The position numbers were made by a program, and so were the translations under genes. 28,762 nucleotides of DNA from assembly GCA_020848055.1 (NCBI GenBank), contig JADLBB010000211.1, forward strand, positions 1-28,762, read 5' to 3'. How positions within the stretch are numbered: position 1 is the first letter of the stretch; each line of letters begins with the position of its first letter. This document shows positions 23,527-28,762 of the stretch, piece after piece. Below the pieces are notes generated by a model. The model saw nothing but the letters and a program-made list of their open reading frames with translations, was not told the DNA's origin and did not search any database. The DNA is from Chloroflexota bacterium (GTDB lineage Bacteria; Chloroflexota; Limnocylindria; QHBO01).

Positions 23527-24641
23527 GCCGAGACCTCGCCGCGATGCCCGTCCGAGCGCGGGGTGATGGCGGTCGCGCCGCTGCCAAGGTACCCGCTGAG
23601 CAGCGCCCCGACATCGGGCACCGTCTCGGTGCGCAGACGATATCGCTTCGAGCCGACCGTGGCCGAGACAAGGCCGGCCGAGCGCAGGACGATCATATGG
23701 TGGTGCATCGTCGTCTTGGCCACCCCGAACAACTCGGCCAACTCGACGAGTGACTTCTCGCCATCGGCCAGCGCGCGCAGGATGCGCAGGCGCTTCTCGT
23801 CGCCGAGCGCCTTTGACAGGCGGACGAGCCGCAGCGGAGGTGCGTCGGTCTCGGCCGTTACGCTCTCGTCGCCCACGGGATAGGCGATGAGCATCGTTTC
23901 GCCCAACTCGACGTACGTGACGAGAGGTCGGTTGACGAAGCTCGGGATCATGACGACGCGCTCCAGGCCCGGGCGGGGCGAGAACTCGACGCCGTTGGTG
24001 GCGGTCGTGATGAAACGGTCGATCGGCAACTCGCGCAGCAAGGCGCGCTTTGCATCGGCATCCCGTTCCAGGATCGGCATGATCGTCACCGACTCCGGGT
24101 TCCAGACTCGCTCCGCCCACGCCGCCAGCACGTCAATCAACTCGGCCTTGAACGTCTCCGCGTCGCGCTCCAGGAGCCCCCGCAGATAGTCCGTCCAGTC
24201 GGCCCATTCGGGATAACTGGTGCGGAGGAACTCCGCCCGCGCATCGGCGTCGCCGGAGACGGCGGCGCGAATGACCGCCGGCGGCGTCATGCGTCGCACC
24301 TCGCGCGAGTAGAACTCGACGAGGTGCAGCAGGATCTCGTGCGGTTCGGTCTCGCGAAGGTGATCGAGGAAGCCGGCGACGGTTCGCGGGGCCGGCGTGT
24401 CGTGGACCAGGCCGGCGAGGTGCGTGAAGGTGTCGGCGCCCTCGCCGGCCAGCGCGGTCGCGCGCGCCACGAGCTCGGGGCCGGCTCGATCACGGGCCGC
24501 CGACAGCCACTCGACCGGCAGGTCCCTGGTATCGGCGTCTCGTTCCTCGAGCGTGACGAGCAGCGAGAGCAGCAGCTCGTAGGCGGGGGAGACTTCGATC
24601 GTCACGAGCGGCGGACTGTTGGGTCGGCGCGTCGGCGACAT
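23523..24641 (-). CDS. ArsR-type transcriptional regulator with large N-terminal domain
   Basis: 372 residues. The winged helix is C-terminal (about 270-340): LVRLSKALGDEKRLRILRAL, then EKSLVELAELFGVAKTTMHH, HMIVLRSAGLVSATVGSKRY. The KALGDEKRLRIL and SLVELAELFGVAKTTMHHH pattern is ArsR-like; I see no cysteine metal site. The first ~260 residues form a mostly helical, then beta-containing domain that resembles uncharacterised sensory domains of such regulators and may bind a ligand or mediate dimerisation. It follows a 69-residue ORF by 17 bases, with GGAAG before its start. A promoter at 24930-24958 and a dyad at 24963-24984 are the likely site of self-regulation. Confidence 0.85.
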   Translation of the reverse strand: MSPTRRPNSPPLVTIEVSPAYELLLSLLVTLEERDADTRDLPVEWLSAARDRAGPELVARATALAGEGADTFTHLAGLVHDTPAPRTVAGFLDHLRETEPHEILLHLVEFYSREVRRMTPPAVIRAAVSGDADARAEFLRTSYPEWADWTDYLRGLLERDAETFKAELIDVLAAWAERVWNPESVTIMPILERDADAKRALLRELPIDRFITTATNGVEFSPRPGLERVVMIPSFVNRPLVTYVELGETMLIAYPVGDESVTAETDAPPLRLVRLSKALGDEKRLRILRALADGEKSLVELAELFGVAKTTMHHHMIVLRSAGLVSATVGSKRYRLRTETVPDVGALLSGYLGSGATAITPRSDGHRGEVSA

Positions 24642-24658
24642 GGGTGCTTCCGGGTGCT

Positions 24659-24868
24659 CTACAGCGAGCTCGCGGAGGGTCGACGCGGGGCGTGCCGTTC
24701 GATCGGCTCACCGCTGACCGCCGTGCCCAACGAAACCAGGGCGCGGCCGATGCGCAATCGCAGCGTGCCCGATCCTGGCCGATCGGTGGCGGTGTTCCGC
24801 GCCCAGTGGCGCTCCAGCCGAGGCCGGGCGAAGTGTTCGATGAAGGTATGGGTGTCGTTGGTCATCAT
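24659..24868 (-). CDS. Small basic protein of unknown function, upstream of the ArsR gene
   Basis: 69 residues from ATG 24868 (or 68 from the adjacent ATG 24865). It contains THTFIEHFARPRLERHWARN and LRLRIGRALVSLGTAVSGEP, with a short amphipathic helix and a basic C-terminus. I recognise no family, although short proteins with an R-IGRALVSLG segment are common in high-GC bacteria. It is the first gene behind a strong promoter (TTGACG-17-TACACT) and precedes the regulator by 17 bases, so it may be the regulated partner. The start is not supported by a clear ribosome binding site. Confidence 0.5.
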   Translation of the reverse strand: MMTNDTHTFIEHFARPRLERHWARNTATDRPGSGTLRLRIGRALVSLGTAVSGEPIERHAPRRPSASSL

Positions 24869-24929
24869 GGGTCTGTTCTCTTCTGCGTTCGAAGCCGATG
24901 AATCGTTCGGCATCGGTCGAACAATCGAG

Positions 24930-24958
24930 AGTGTACGACTCATATCGCACGACGTCAA
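24930..24958 (-). promoter_or_regulatory. Promoter of the small-protein/ArsR operon (TTGACG-17-TACACT)
   Basis: On the minus strand TTGACG (24958-24953) and TACACT (24935-24930) are exactly 17 bases apart, the best-matched promoter in the window. The leader would be about 55 bases to ATG 24868. The -10 box is embedded in the sequence TCGTACACT, which contains a half-site of the dyad upstream. Confidence 0.75.
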
Positions 24959-24962
24959 GCAC

Positions 24963-24984
24963 CCGTACGACGTGATTCGTACGG
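24963..24984. promoter_or_regulatory. Operator-like 22-bp dyad between the ArsR operon and ruvC
   Basis: CCGTACGA and TCGTACGG are perfect 8-base inverted arms separated by CGTGAT. The dyad lies just upstream of the minus-strand -35 box. Further GTACGAC-type copies at 24933-24939 and 24947-24953 fall within the promoter. This size and position suit an ArsR-family dimer. It is also 23 bases from the ruvC -10 box. Confidence 0.55.
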
Positions 24985-25007
24985 CGTGACGATGGCCCGT
25001 GGTGGAC

Positions 25008-25013
25008 TACCAT
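25008..25013 (+). promoter_or_regulatory. -10 box TACCAT, leaderless promoter for ruvC
   Basis: TACCAT ends seven bases before GTG 25021. No ribosome binding site is present, which supports GTG 25021 over ATG 25030. Confidence 0.55.
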
Positions 25014-25020
25014 TGGTGCC

Positions 25021-25515
25021 GTGATCGTGATGGGCATTGATCCTGGAACGGCGGCGTGTGGCTTCGGCGTTGTGGTCCTGGACGCGGGCAGCCTGCGCAT
25101 GGTCGATGCCGGCACCATTCGCACCGACCCATCCGATGCGGACGGCGTTCGCCTGCGGCAGTTGCATGCGGCAATCCGTTCGCTGCTGGCCGAGCATCGG
25201 CCCGAGCGCATGGCCGTCGAGCGGCTGTACTTCCAGCGCAACGTGCAGACCGCCATGACGGTCGGCCAGGCGCGCGGCGTCGTCATGCTGGCCGCGGCCG
25301 AAGGGGACGTCCCGGTCGACGAGCCCACGCCGAACGAGGTCAAGCAGGCGGTGTGTGGCAATGGCGCCGCCGACAAGCGCCAGGTGGCGACCATGGTCGG
25401 ACGCCTGCTGGGCATTCCGCTCGATCGTATCGGCGACGATACGACCGATGCGCTGGCCATCGCCATCGGCTGTGCCTACCGCGCGGCGGCCATGCCGAGA
25501 GCCGTGGTCCGATGA
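25021..25515 (+). CDS. ruvC: Holliday junction resolvase RuvC
   Basis: 164-residue endonuclease that cuts Holliday junctions as a dimer. The four acidic catalytic residues are present: D7 in MGIDPGT, E67 in AVERLYFQRN, and D140 and D143 in GDDTTDALAIAIG. VGQARGVVMLAA and EPTPNEVKQAVCGNGAADK followed by RQV are also typical. The stop overlaps the ruvA start (ATGA). The GTG start is set by the -10 box seven bases upstream. Confidence 0.96.
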   Translation: MIVMGIDPGTAACGFGVVVLDAGSLRMVDAGTIRTDPSDADGVRLRQLHAAIRSLLAEHRPERMAVERLYFQRNVQTAMTVGQARGVVMLAAAEGDVPVDEPTPNEVKQAVCGNGAADKRQVATMVGRLLGIPLDRIGDDTTDALAIAIGCAYRAAAMPRAVVR

Positions 25516-26084
25516 TCGGATCGCTCCGCGGCACCGTGACGCGCATCGGGGCTGATCACGCGTTGATCGAGATCGGTGGGATCGGGTACCGCGTGGTGGC
25601 CGGACCGGCCCTGCTGGGGAAGCTGCGCGTGGGGAGCGAGGCATCGGTCTTCACGCATCACCTCGTGCGAGAGGACCAGCAGGCGTTGTTCGGGTTCGCC
25701 ACGACCGAGGAGCTGGCCTTCTTCGAGCTGCTCATGACGGTGTCGCAGGTCGGCCCGCGCCTGGCCCTGGCGATCACCGCCGCGCACCCGGTCACGAAGC
25801 TGCAGCTCGCGATCGTGACCGATGACGTCGACGTCTACACCGCGGTCTCCGGCGTCGGCCGCAAGACCGCGCAGCGCATCATCCTGGAGCTCAAGGAGAA
25901 GGTCCATGCCGCCGGCATCGCTGTCGGACCGGGCACGACCGATTCGGACGTCGTTGCGGCGCTCGAGTCGCTGGGCTATGCCGCGGGCGAGGCCCGCCGC
26001 GCGGCTGGAGCGGTGGCCGGCGTGGATGGCGCGCTCGACGCCCGCATCAAGGCGGCGCTCCAGGAGCTGGCGCGCTCGCGCTGA
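25512..26084 (+). CDS. ruvA: Holliday junction branch migration protein RuvA
   Basis: 190 residues. RuvA binds four-way junctions as a tetramer and loads the RuvB motor. The OB-fold start MIGSLRGTVTRIGADHALIE is followed by GVGYRV-like GIGYRVVAGP and TREDQQALFGF-like VREDQQALFGFATTEE. Helix-hairpin-helix units are LMTVSQVGPRLALAI and AVSGVGRKTAQRIILELKEK. A C-terminal RuvB-contact domain has DVVAALESLGYAAGEARRA. ruvB does not follow; the next codons overlap a short ORF through TGATG. Confidence 0.96.
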   Translation: MIGSLRGTVTRIGADHALIEIGGIGYRVVAGPALLGKLRVGSEASVFTHHLVREDQQALFGFATTEELAFFELLMTVSQVGPRLALAITAAHPVTKLQLAIVTDDVDVYTAVSGVGRKTAQRIILELKEKVHAAGIAVGPGTTDSDVVAALESLGYAAGEARRAAGAVAGVDGALDARIKAALQELARSR

Positions 26085-26176
26085 TGGAACCGGTTCAAAC
26101 GATGGAGCCGGTCGTCGATCCGTGGGGTGATCCGCAGGTGGCCATTCGGGTCCTGCGATCGATCATCCACGGCTGA
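26084..26176 (+). CDS. Possible 30-residue ORF coupled to ruvA
   Basis: The ruvA stop overlaps an ATG as TGATG, and this opens a 30-codon frame: MEPVQTMEPVVDPWGDPQVA followed by IRVLRSIIHG. Most codons end in G or C. The MEPV repeat and the helical end are unusual but match nothing I know. It could be a real small protein, a remnant of a gene that once followed ruvA, or chance. It ends 26 bases from the uraD stop on the other strand. Confidence 0.3.
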   Translation: MEPVQTMEPVVDPWGDPQVAIRVLRSIIHG

Positions 26177-26202
26177 TCGACATGCGCGAGGTTCCCTGAT
26201 GA

Positions 26203-27156
26203 TCAGGCGCGGCCCTCGAACAGGTCTCGAGCCTCTCGAGTGATCAGCACGTCGAGCGCGGGCCGCTCGTCGGACGAGGCCTCCCAACGGGCCACGAGCT
26301 CGCGCAGGCGCCCGTGACCGGTGGCGGCCACGATGCGGCGCGCGCCGTCGATCGGCCGGCTCACCTCGCCCAGGATCGAGGCGGCGGCATGCAAGCCGAG
26401 CAACTGCCCGGCCTGGCCGTGGTCCCAGCCGGACAGGCCAAGCTCTTCGAGCAGCCGGGAGATGGGGGCCGCCACCCTGGCTGCCTCCGGGTCTGCCAGC
26501 GAAAGGGAAAGCAGGGCGGGCGATTCGAGGCCCTGCGCGACGAGGTGGCGGGCGGCTCGCACCAAGCCCTCGGCATCGGTCTCGCCGACCATGTACCGCG
26601 AGACCTCCAACGCGATCGCCTCGCGCAGGGCCTCCGGCATCGGCTCGGCGCCACCCAGGCGCCCGGCGCGATCGGCGGCGATCAGGATCGCGTCGTCCAA
26701 CCCGCGGCGCAGCTCCTCGTCGCGATCGGCGGCGACGGCGCGCTCGAGCAGCGGCAGGATGGCCGAGCGCGGACGGCCGCCCACGAACACCACGAAGCGG
26801 AAGCCGAAGCGCCCCTCGTACGCCTCGTTGAGCGCGGCCAGTTCGTCGTTGACCCAGGCCTCGCCATCCTCGCCGCCATTGCCGTCGCCGTCGTATCCCT
26901 GCTCCGAGCGCGACGCGTCCGACATCGTCGTCGGATCGCCGCCGATCGGCGGGTGAGCATTGAGCAACTCGATCTGATCCTCCTCGGGCATCGAGCGCGC
27001 GAGGGCGCGTGCTGCCGCCCACAGGTCGTCAGCAGTCTCGAACGGGCGCTCGGCCGCCAGGCGCGCCACCAGGCCCGGCGCACCCTCGAACAGCGGACTC
27101 AGCTCCGCCACGAACTCGTCTGCACTCGCCTCGTTGAGCATGGCCAGGGATCGCAT
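26203..27156 (-). CDS. uraD: OHCU decarboxylase-like protein (UraD) with extra C-terminal helical domain
   Basis: Residues 1-165 are a 2-oxo-4-hydroxy-4-carboxy-5-ureidoimidazoline decarboxylase domain, giving (S)-allantoin. They hold FVAELSPLFEGAPGLV, catalytic H68 in NAHPPIGG, E85-Q86 in SRSEQG, then LNEAYEGRFGFRFVVFVGGR. An insert of Gly, Asp and Glu (about 88-100) precedes LN. Residues ~172-317, about 145 more than UraD needs, are helical: ALEVSRYMVGETDAEGLVRA, LLEELGLSGWD, ILGEVSRPIDGARRIVAATG and ELVARWEASSDERPALDVLI. The last part recalls short uncharacterised proteins of high-GC bacteria, but I cannot name it. ATGA couples it to uraH. Confidence 0.8.
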   Translation of the reverse strand: MRSLAMLNEASADEFVAELSPLFEGAPGLVARLAAERPFETADDLWAAARALARSMPEEDQIELLNAHPPIGGDPTTMSDASRSEQGYDGDGNGGEDGEAWVNDELAALNEAYEGRFGFRFVVFVGGRPRSAILPLLERAVAADRDEELRRGLDDAILIAADRAGRLGGAEPMPEALREAIALEVSRYMVGETDAEGLVRAARHLVAQGLESPALLSLSLADPEAARVAAPISRLLEELGLSGWDHGQAGQLLGLHAAASILGEVSRPIDGARRIVAATGHGRLRELVARWEASSDERPALDVLITREARDLFEGRA

Positions 27157-27503
27157 CAGGTGCCCCGGTAGGTGCTCATGCCGTACGGGCTGAGCAACAA
27201 GGGGACGTGGTACGAGCGACCCGCATCGGTGATGCGCATGGCGACCGCGGCACTCTGGAAGAACGCATCCTCATCCGAGGCATAGCCGCCAACGTCGAAG
27301 GCCAGCTGGTAGTCACCGGCCGATAACTCGCGGCCATCCAGCAGATCGGCGATGCGGCCATCGTCGTCGGTGACGAGCTCGCTGATGAGTTCGGGGGCGC
27401 CATCATCGGCCAGGCGAAACAGCGCAACGCCGATATCGGGCGCCGGCGTGCCAGTGGCGAGATCGAGGACGTGGGTGCTGATGGTCGGGCGCGATGCTGT
27501 CAC
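27156..27503 (-). CDS. uraH: 5-hydroxyisourate hydrolase (transthyretin-like)
   Basis: 115 residues. Hydrolyses 5-hydroxyisourate, the product of urate oxidation, to OHCU, the UraD substrate. Active-site positions of the family are visible: H11 in ISTHVLDLATG, R50 in DDDGRIADLL, the His of SYHVPLLLSPYG, and the C-terminal signature YRGT (YRGS in most). It is cytoplasmic, with no signal peptide. The GTG start at 27503 has GGAGG about nine bases upstream. It overlaps uraD by ATGA and is divergent from the metallo-hydrolase gene, with only 29 bases between start codons. No urate oxidase is in view. Confidence 0.93.
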   Translation of the reverse strand: MTASRPTISTHVLDLATGTPAPDIGVALFRLADDGAPELISELVTDDDGRIADLLDGRELSAGDYQLAFDVGGYASDEDAFFQSAAVAMRITDAGRSYHVPLLLSPYGMSTYRGT

Positions 27504-27518
27504 GCGATGAGCCTCCGC

Positions 27519-27524
27519 TATGCT
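27519..27524 (+). promoter_or_regulatory. -10 box TATGCT, leaderless promoter for the metallo-hydrolase
   Basis: TATGCT ends eight bases before ATG 27533, with no ribosome binding site. It lies within the 29-base divergent gap to uraH, so the two promoters must overlap. Confidence 0.55.
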
Positions 27525-27532
27525 GCGCCATC

Positions 27533-28117
27533 ATGACCGATGCGCCAGCCTCGCGGAGCGCACGCTTCGACATCCTGTTGTCCGGCTCTGCCGGGCCGGG
27601 AGTCGCGAGCACCTGTTCGCTGGTCCGCGACGGTGACGCCGTCATCGTCATCGATCCGGGGCTGTCCCCTTCGCAGGCCGCCATCCTGGAGCCATTGGCG
27701 GCGCTGGGCCTGGGGCCCTCCGACGTCACCGACGTGGTCATCTCGCATCACCATCCCGATCACACGCTCAACGTGGCGCTGTTTCCGTCGGCACGCGTCC
27801 ACGACCACTGGGCGATCTACGACTTCGCCGGGCGCTGGGATGACGTCGATGCCGAGGGACGGCACCTGGCGCCGTCCGTGCACCTCATCCGCACGCCGGG
27901 TCACTCGAACGAGGACATCTCGACCGTCATCGGCACCGCGGACGGGGTCGTGGTCTGCACGCACCTGTGGTGGAGCGATACCGAACCTGTCGAGGACCCG
28001 TACGCACCGGACCCTGCCGTGCTGCACGCCTCGCGCGCGCGAGTGCTCGCCTTCGCCCACCTGGTCGTGCCCGGGCACGGGGCGCCGTTCACGCCGTCGG
28101 CTTCGACGCCGCGCTAG
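27533..28117 (+). CDS. Metallo-beta-lactamase-fold hydrolase
   Basis: 194 residues with the MBL fold: VIVIDPGLSPSQAAIL, the metal motif HHHPDH (72-77, HxHxDH), H124 in RTPGHSNEDIS, and H182 in VVPGHGAPF. The position usually held by the bridging Asp (GDxLF) is CTHLWW, so a His (H144) may replace Asp. The short form and motif order resemble MBLAC1-like hydrolases, but the substrate is unknown. Its place in the ureide cluster suggests action on a uric-acid, hydantoin or lactone-type intermediate. ATG 27533 is chosen because TATGCT lies eight bases upstream. Confidence 0.8.
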   Translation: MTDAPASRSARFDILLSGSAGPGVASTCSLVRDGDAVIVIDPGLSPSQAAILEPLAALGLGPSDVTDVVISHHHPDHTLNVALFPSARVHDHWAIYDFAGRWDDVDAEGRHLAPSVHLIRTPGHSNEDISTVIGTADGVVVCTHLWWSDTEPVEDPYAPDPAVLHASRARVLAFAHLVVPGHGAPFTPSASTPR

Positions 28118-28123
28118 GGGCCT

Positions 28124-28129
28124 TAGACT
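28124..28129 (+). promoter_or_regulatory. -10 box TAGACT before the DUF3830 gene
   Basis: TAGACT ends six bases before ATG 28136 in an 18-base gap after the metallo-hydrolase stop. There is no ribosome binding site, so this gene also looks leaderless even though it could be read from the upstream gene. Confidence 0.45.
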
Positions 28130-28135
28130 CCAACC

Positions 28136-28546
28136 ATGCCAGACCTGCACATCACCGTTGGCGACCTTCGGTTCAGCGCCGATTGGGAGGACGCGGCGCC
28201 GCGGACGCGAGCCGCGCTCGAGCCGTGGCTGCCGATCAGGTCGCGCCTCATACACTGCAAGTGGAGCGGCGAGTCGACCTGGATCCCGTTCGGCGACCGA
28301 CGTCCGGAAGTCGGGTACGAGAACCACAACGCCCATCCCGCGCCGGGCCAGCTGCTGATCTACACCGGTTACATCAGCGAGTGCGAGATCCTGTTCCCAT
28401 ACGGGGCGTGCAGCTTCAGCTCCCGCGTCGGCCCGTTGGCGGGGAACCATTTCGCGACCATCGTCGGCGGCCACGAGCACCTCGCCGAGATGGGCCGGCG
28501 TGTCCTGTGGGAGGGCGCCCAGGAGATCGAGATCTCCGCGACCTGA
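28136..28546 (+). CDS. DUF3830 family protein (cyclophilin-like fold)
   Basis: 136 residues. Opening ITVGDLRFSADWEDAAPRTR, then IHCKWSGESTWIPFGD, the block HPAPGQLLIYTGYISECEIL, then FPYGACSFSSRVGPLAGNHF and GHEHLAEMGRRVLWEGAQEI match DUF3830, a small beta-barrel family of unknown role. It often occurs next to hydantoinase-, allantoinase- or amidase-type genes, as here. It might act on, or assist handling of, a cyclic ureide; this is inference. It is followed three bases later by a cyclic amidohydrolase. Confidence 0.8.
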   Translation: MPDLHITVGDLRFSADWEDAAPRTRAALEPWLPIRSRLIHCKWSGESTWIPFGDRRPEVGYENHNAHPAPGQLLIYTGYISECEILFPYGACSFSSRVGPLAGNHFATIVGGHEHLAEMGRRVLWEGAQEIEISAT

Positions 28547-28549
28547 TCG

Positions 28550-28762
28550 ATGCCGGACCTCGTCATCGTCGGCGGAACCGTCGTCACGCCCGATGGCGCC
28601 ATGCGCGCCGACGTCACCATCGCCGATGGCCGCATCGTGGAGATCGGACCTGCGCTTGAGCCCGGCACGTCCGCGAGCATGGACGCATCGGGGCTGCTCG
28701 TCCTGCCCGGCGTCATCGACGTCCACACTCACCTGCGGCTGCCCGATGCCGCCCACCCGCAC
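28550..28762 (+). CDS. Cyclic amidohydrolase (allantoinase/hydantoinase/dihydroorotase type), N-terminal part
   Basis: The first 71 residues run to the window edge. MPDLVIVGGTVVTPDGAMRA, DVTIADGRIVEIGP and VLPGVIDVHTHLRLPD are the opening beta-sandwich and the first metal-binding HxH of the amidohydrolase superfamily, which hydrolyses cyclic amides in the cytoplasm. With uraH and uraD nearby, allantoinase is the attractive reading. Hydantoinase, dihydropyrimidinase or a dihydroorotase-like enzyme cannot be excluded without the rest. It starts three bases after the DUF3830 stop and is surely co-transcribed. Confidence 0.85.
   Translation, partial: MPDLVIVGGTVVTPDGAMRADVTIADGRIVEIGPALEPGTSASMDASGLLVLPGVIDVHTHLRLPDAAHPH

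Noticed and set aside
27518..28762. 414-codon minus-strand frame opposite the metallo-hydrolase, DUF3830 and amidohydrolase genes
   Set aside because: Crosses three well-supported plus-strand genes and shows no protein family signal.

Overview
The window is a dense, high-GC (about two-thirds G+C by eye) bacterial chromosome segment carrying mostly core genes. Spacers are short and many neighbours overlap by ATGA or GTGA. Gene content fits a Chloroflexota-like lineage (Limnocylindria or a relative), by inference only: a class A PBP with an altered GT51 motif 1, a PheS carrying a four-cysteine insert, an EF-G-2-type GTPase and many apparently leaderless promoters. I see no tRNA, rRNA, CRISPR array, insertion sequence or prophage.

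Layout. 1-627: 3' end of a diacylglycerol-kinase-like lipid kinase, then a small PRC-barrel-like protein. 670-3266: paaABCD, the oxygenase part of phenylacetyl-CoA epoxidase, without paaE. 3294-5078: thrS lacking the TGS domain. 5079-5342: an inverted-repeat-rich non-coding spacer. 5343-5711: a VOC protein. 5817-7049 (-): a polytopic GT-C-like membrane protein. 7079-8480: the infC-rpmI-rplT operon with its own promoter, a CTG start for infC and a hairpin terminator. 8503-12028: pheST. 12119-15673: CvpA-like protein, 3-methyladenine DNA glycosylase and mutS2, overlapping one another. 15683-18409 (-): class A penicillin-binding protein with a Pro/Ser/Thr tail. 18479-20013: tyrS and a two-helix membrane protein. 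20030-22679 (-): EF-G-like GTPase and an unknown protein. 22768-23526: yebC. 23523-24868 (-): a small protein and an ArsR-type regulator. 25021-26176: ruvC, ruvA and a possible 30-residue coupled ORF; ruvB is absent. 26203-28762: a ureide (uric acid / hydantoin type) cluster with a divergent promoter region: uraH-uraD on the minus strand, and a metallo-hydrolase, a DUF3830 protein and the start of a cyclic amidohydrolase on the plus strand.

Working together. UraH and UraD take 5-hydroxyisourate to allantoin, and the amidohydrolase could open that or a related ring. PaaABC(D) would epoxidise phenylacetyl-CoA if a reductase is encoded elsewhere. MutS2, the alkyladenine glycosylase and RuvCA are repair or recombination functions. 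ThrRS, PheRS, TyrRS, IF3, L35, L20, EF-G-2 and YebC serve translation.

The most striking sequence-level signal is a TANNNT box 6-9 nt before the start codon of at least eight genes that lack a Shine-Dalgarno sequence, which implies leaderless transcripts. Genes with real leaders (infC, yebC, the EF-G homologue) do have purine-rich ribosome binding sites. Other points of interest are the CTG start of infC, a 22-bp dyad beside the ArsR promoter, a UraD fused to an extra helical domain, a MutS2 whose Smr LDLR motif reads LNLQ, and coding-like sequence continuing past the TGA of the membrane protein.
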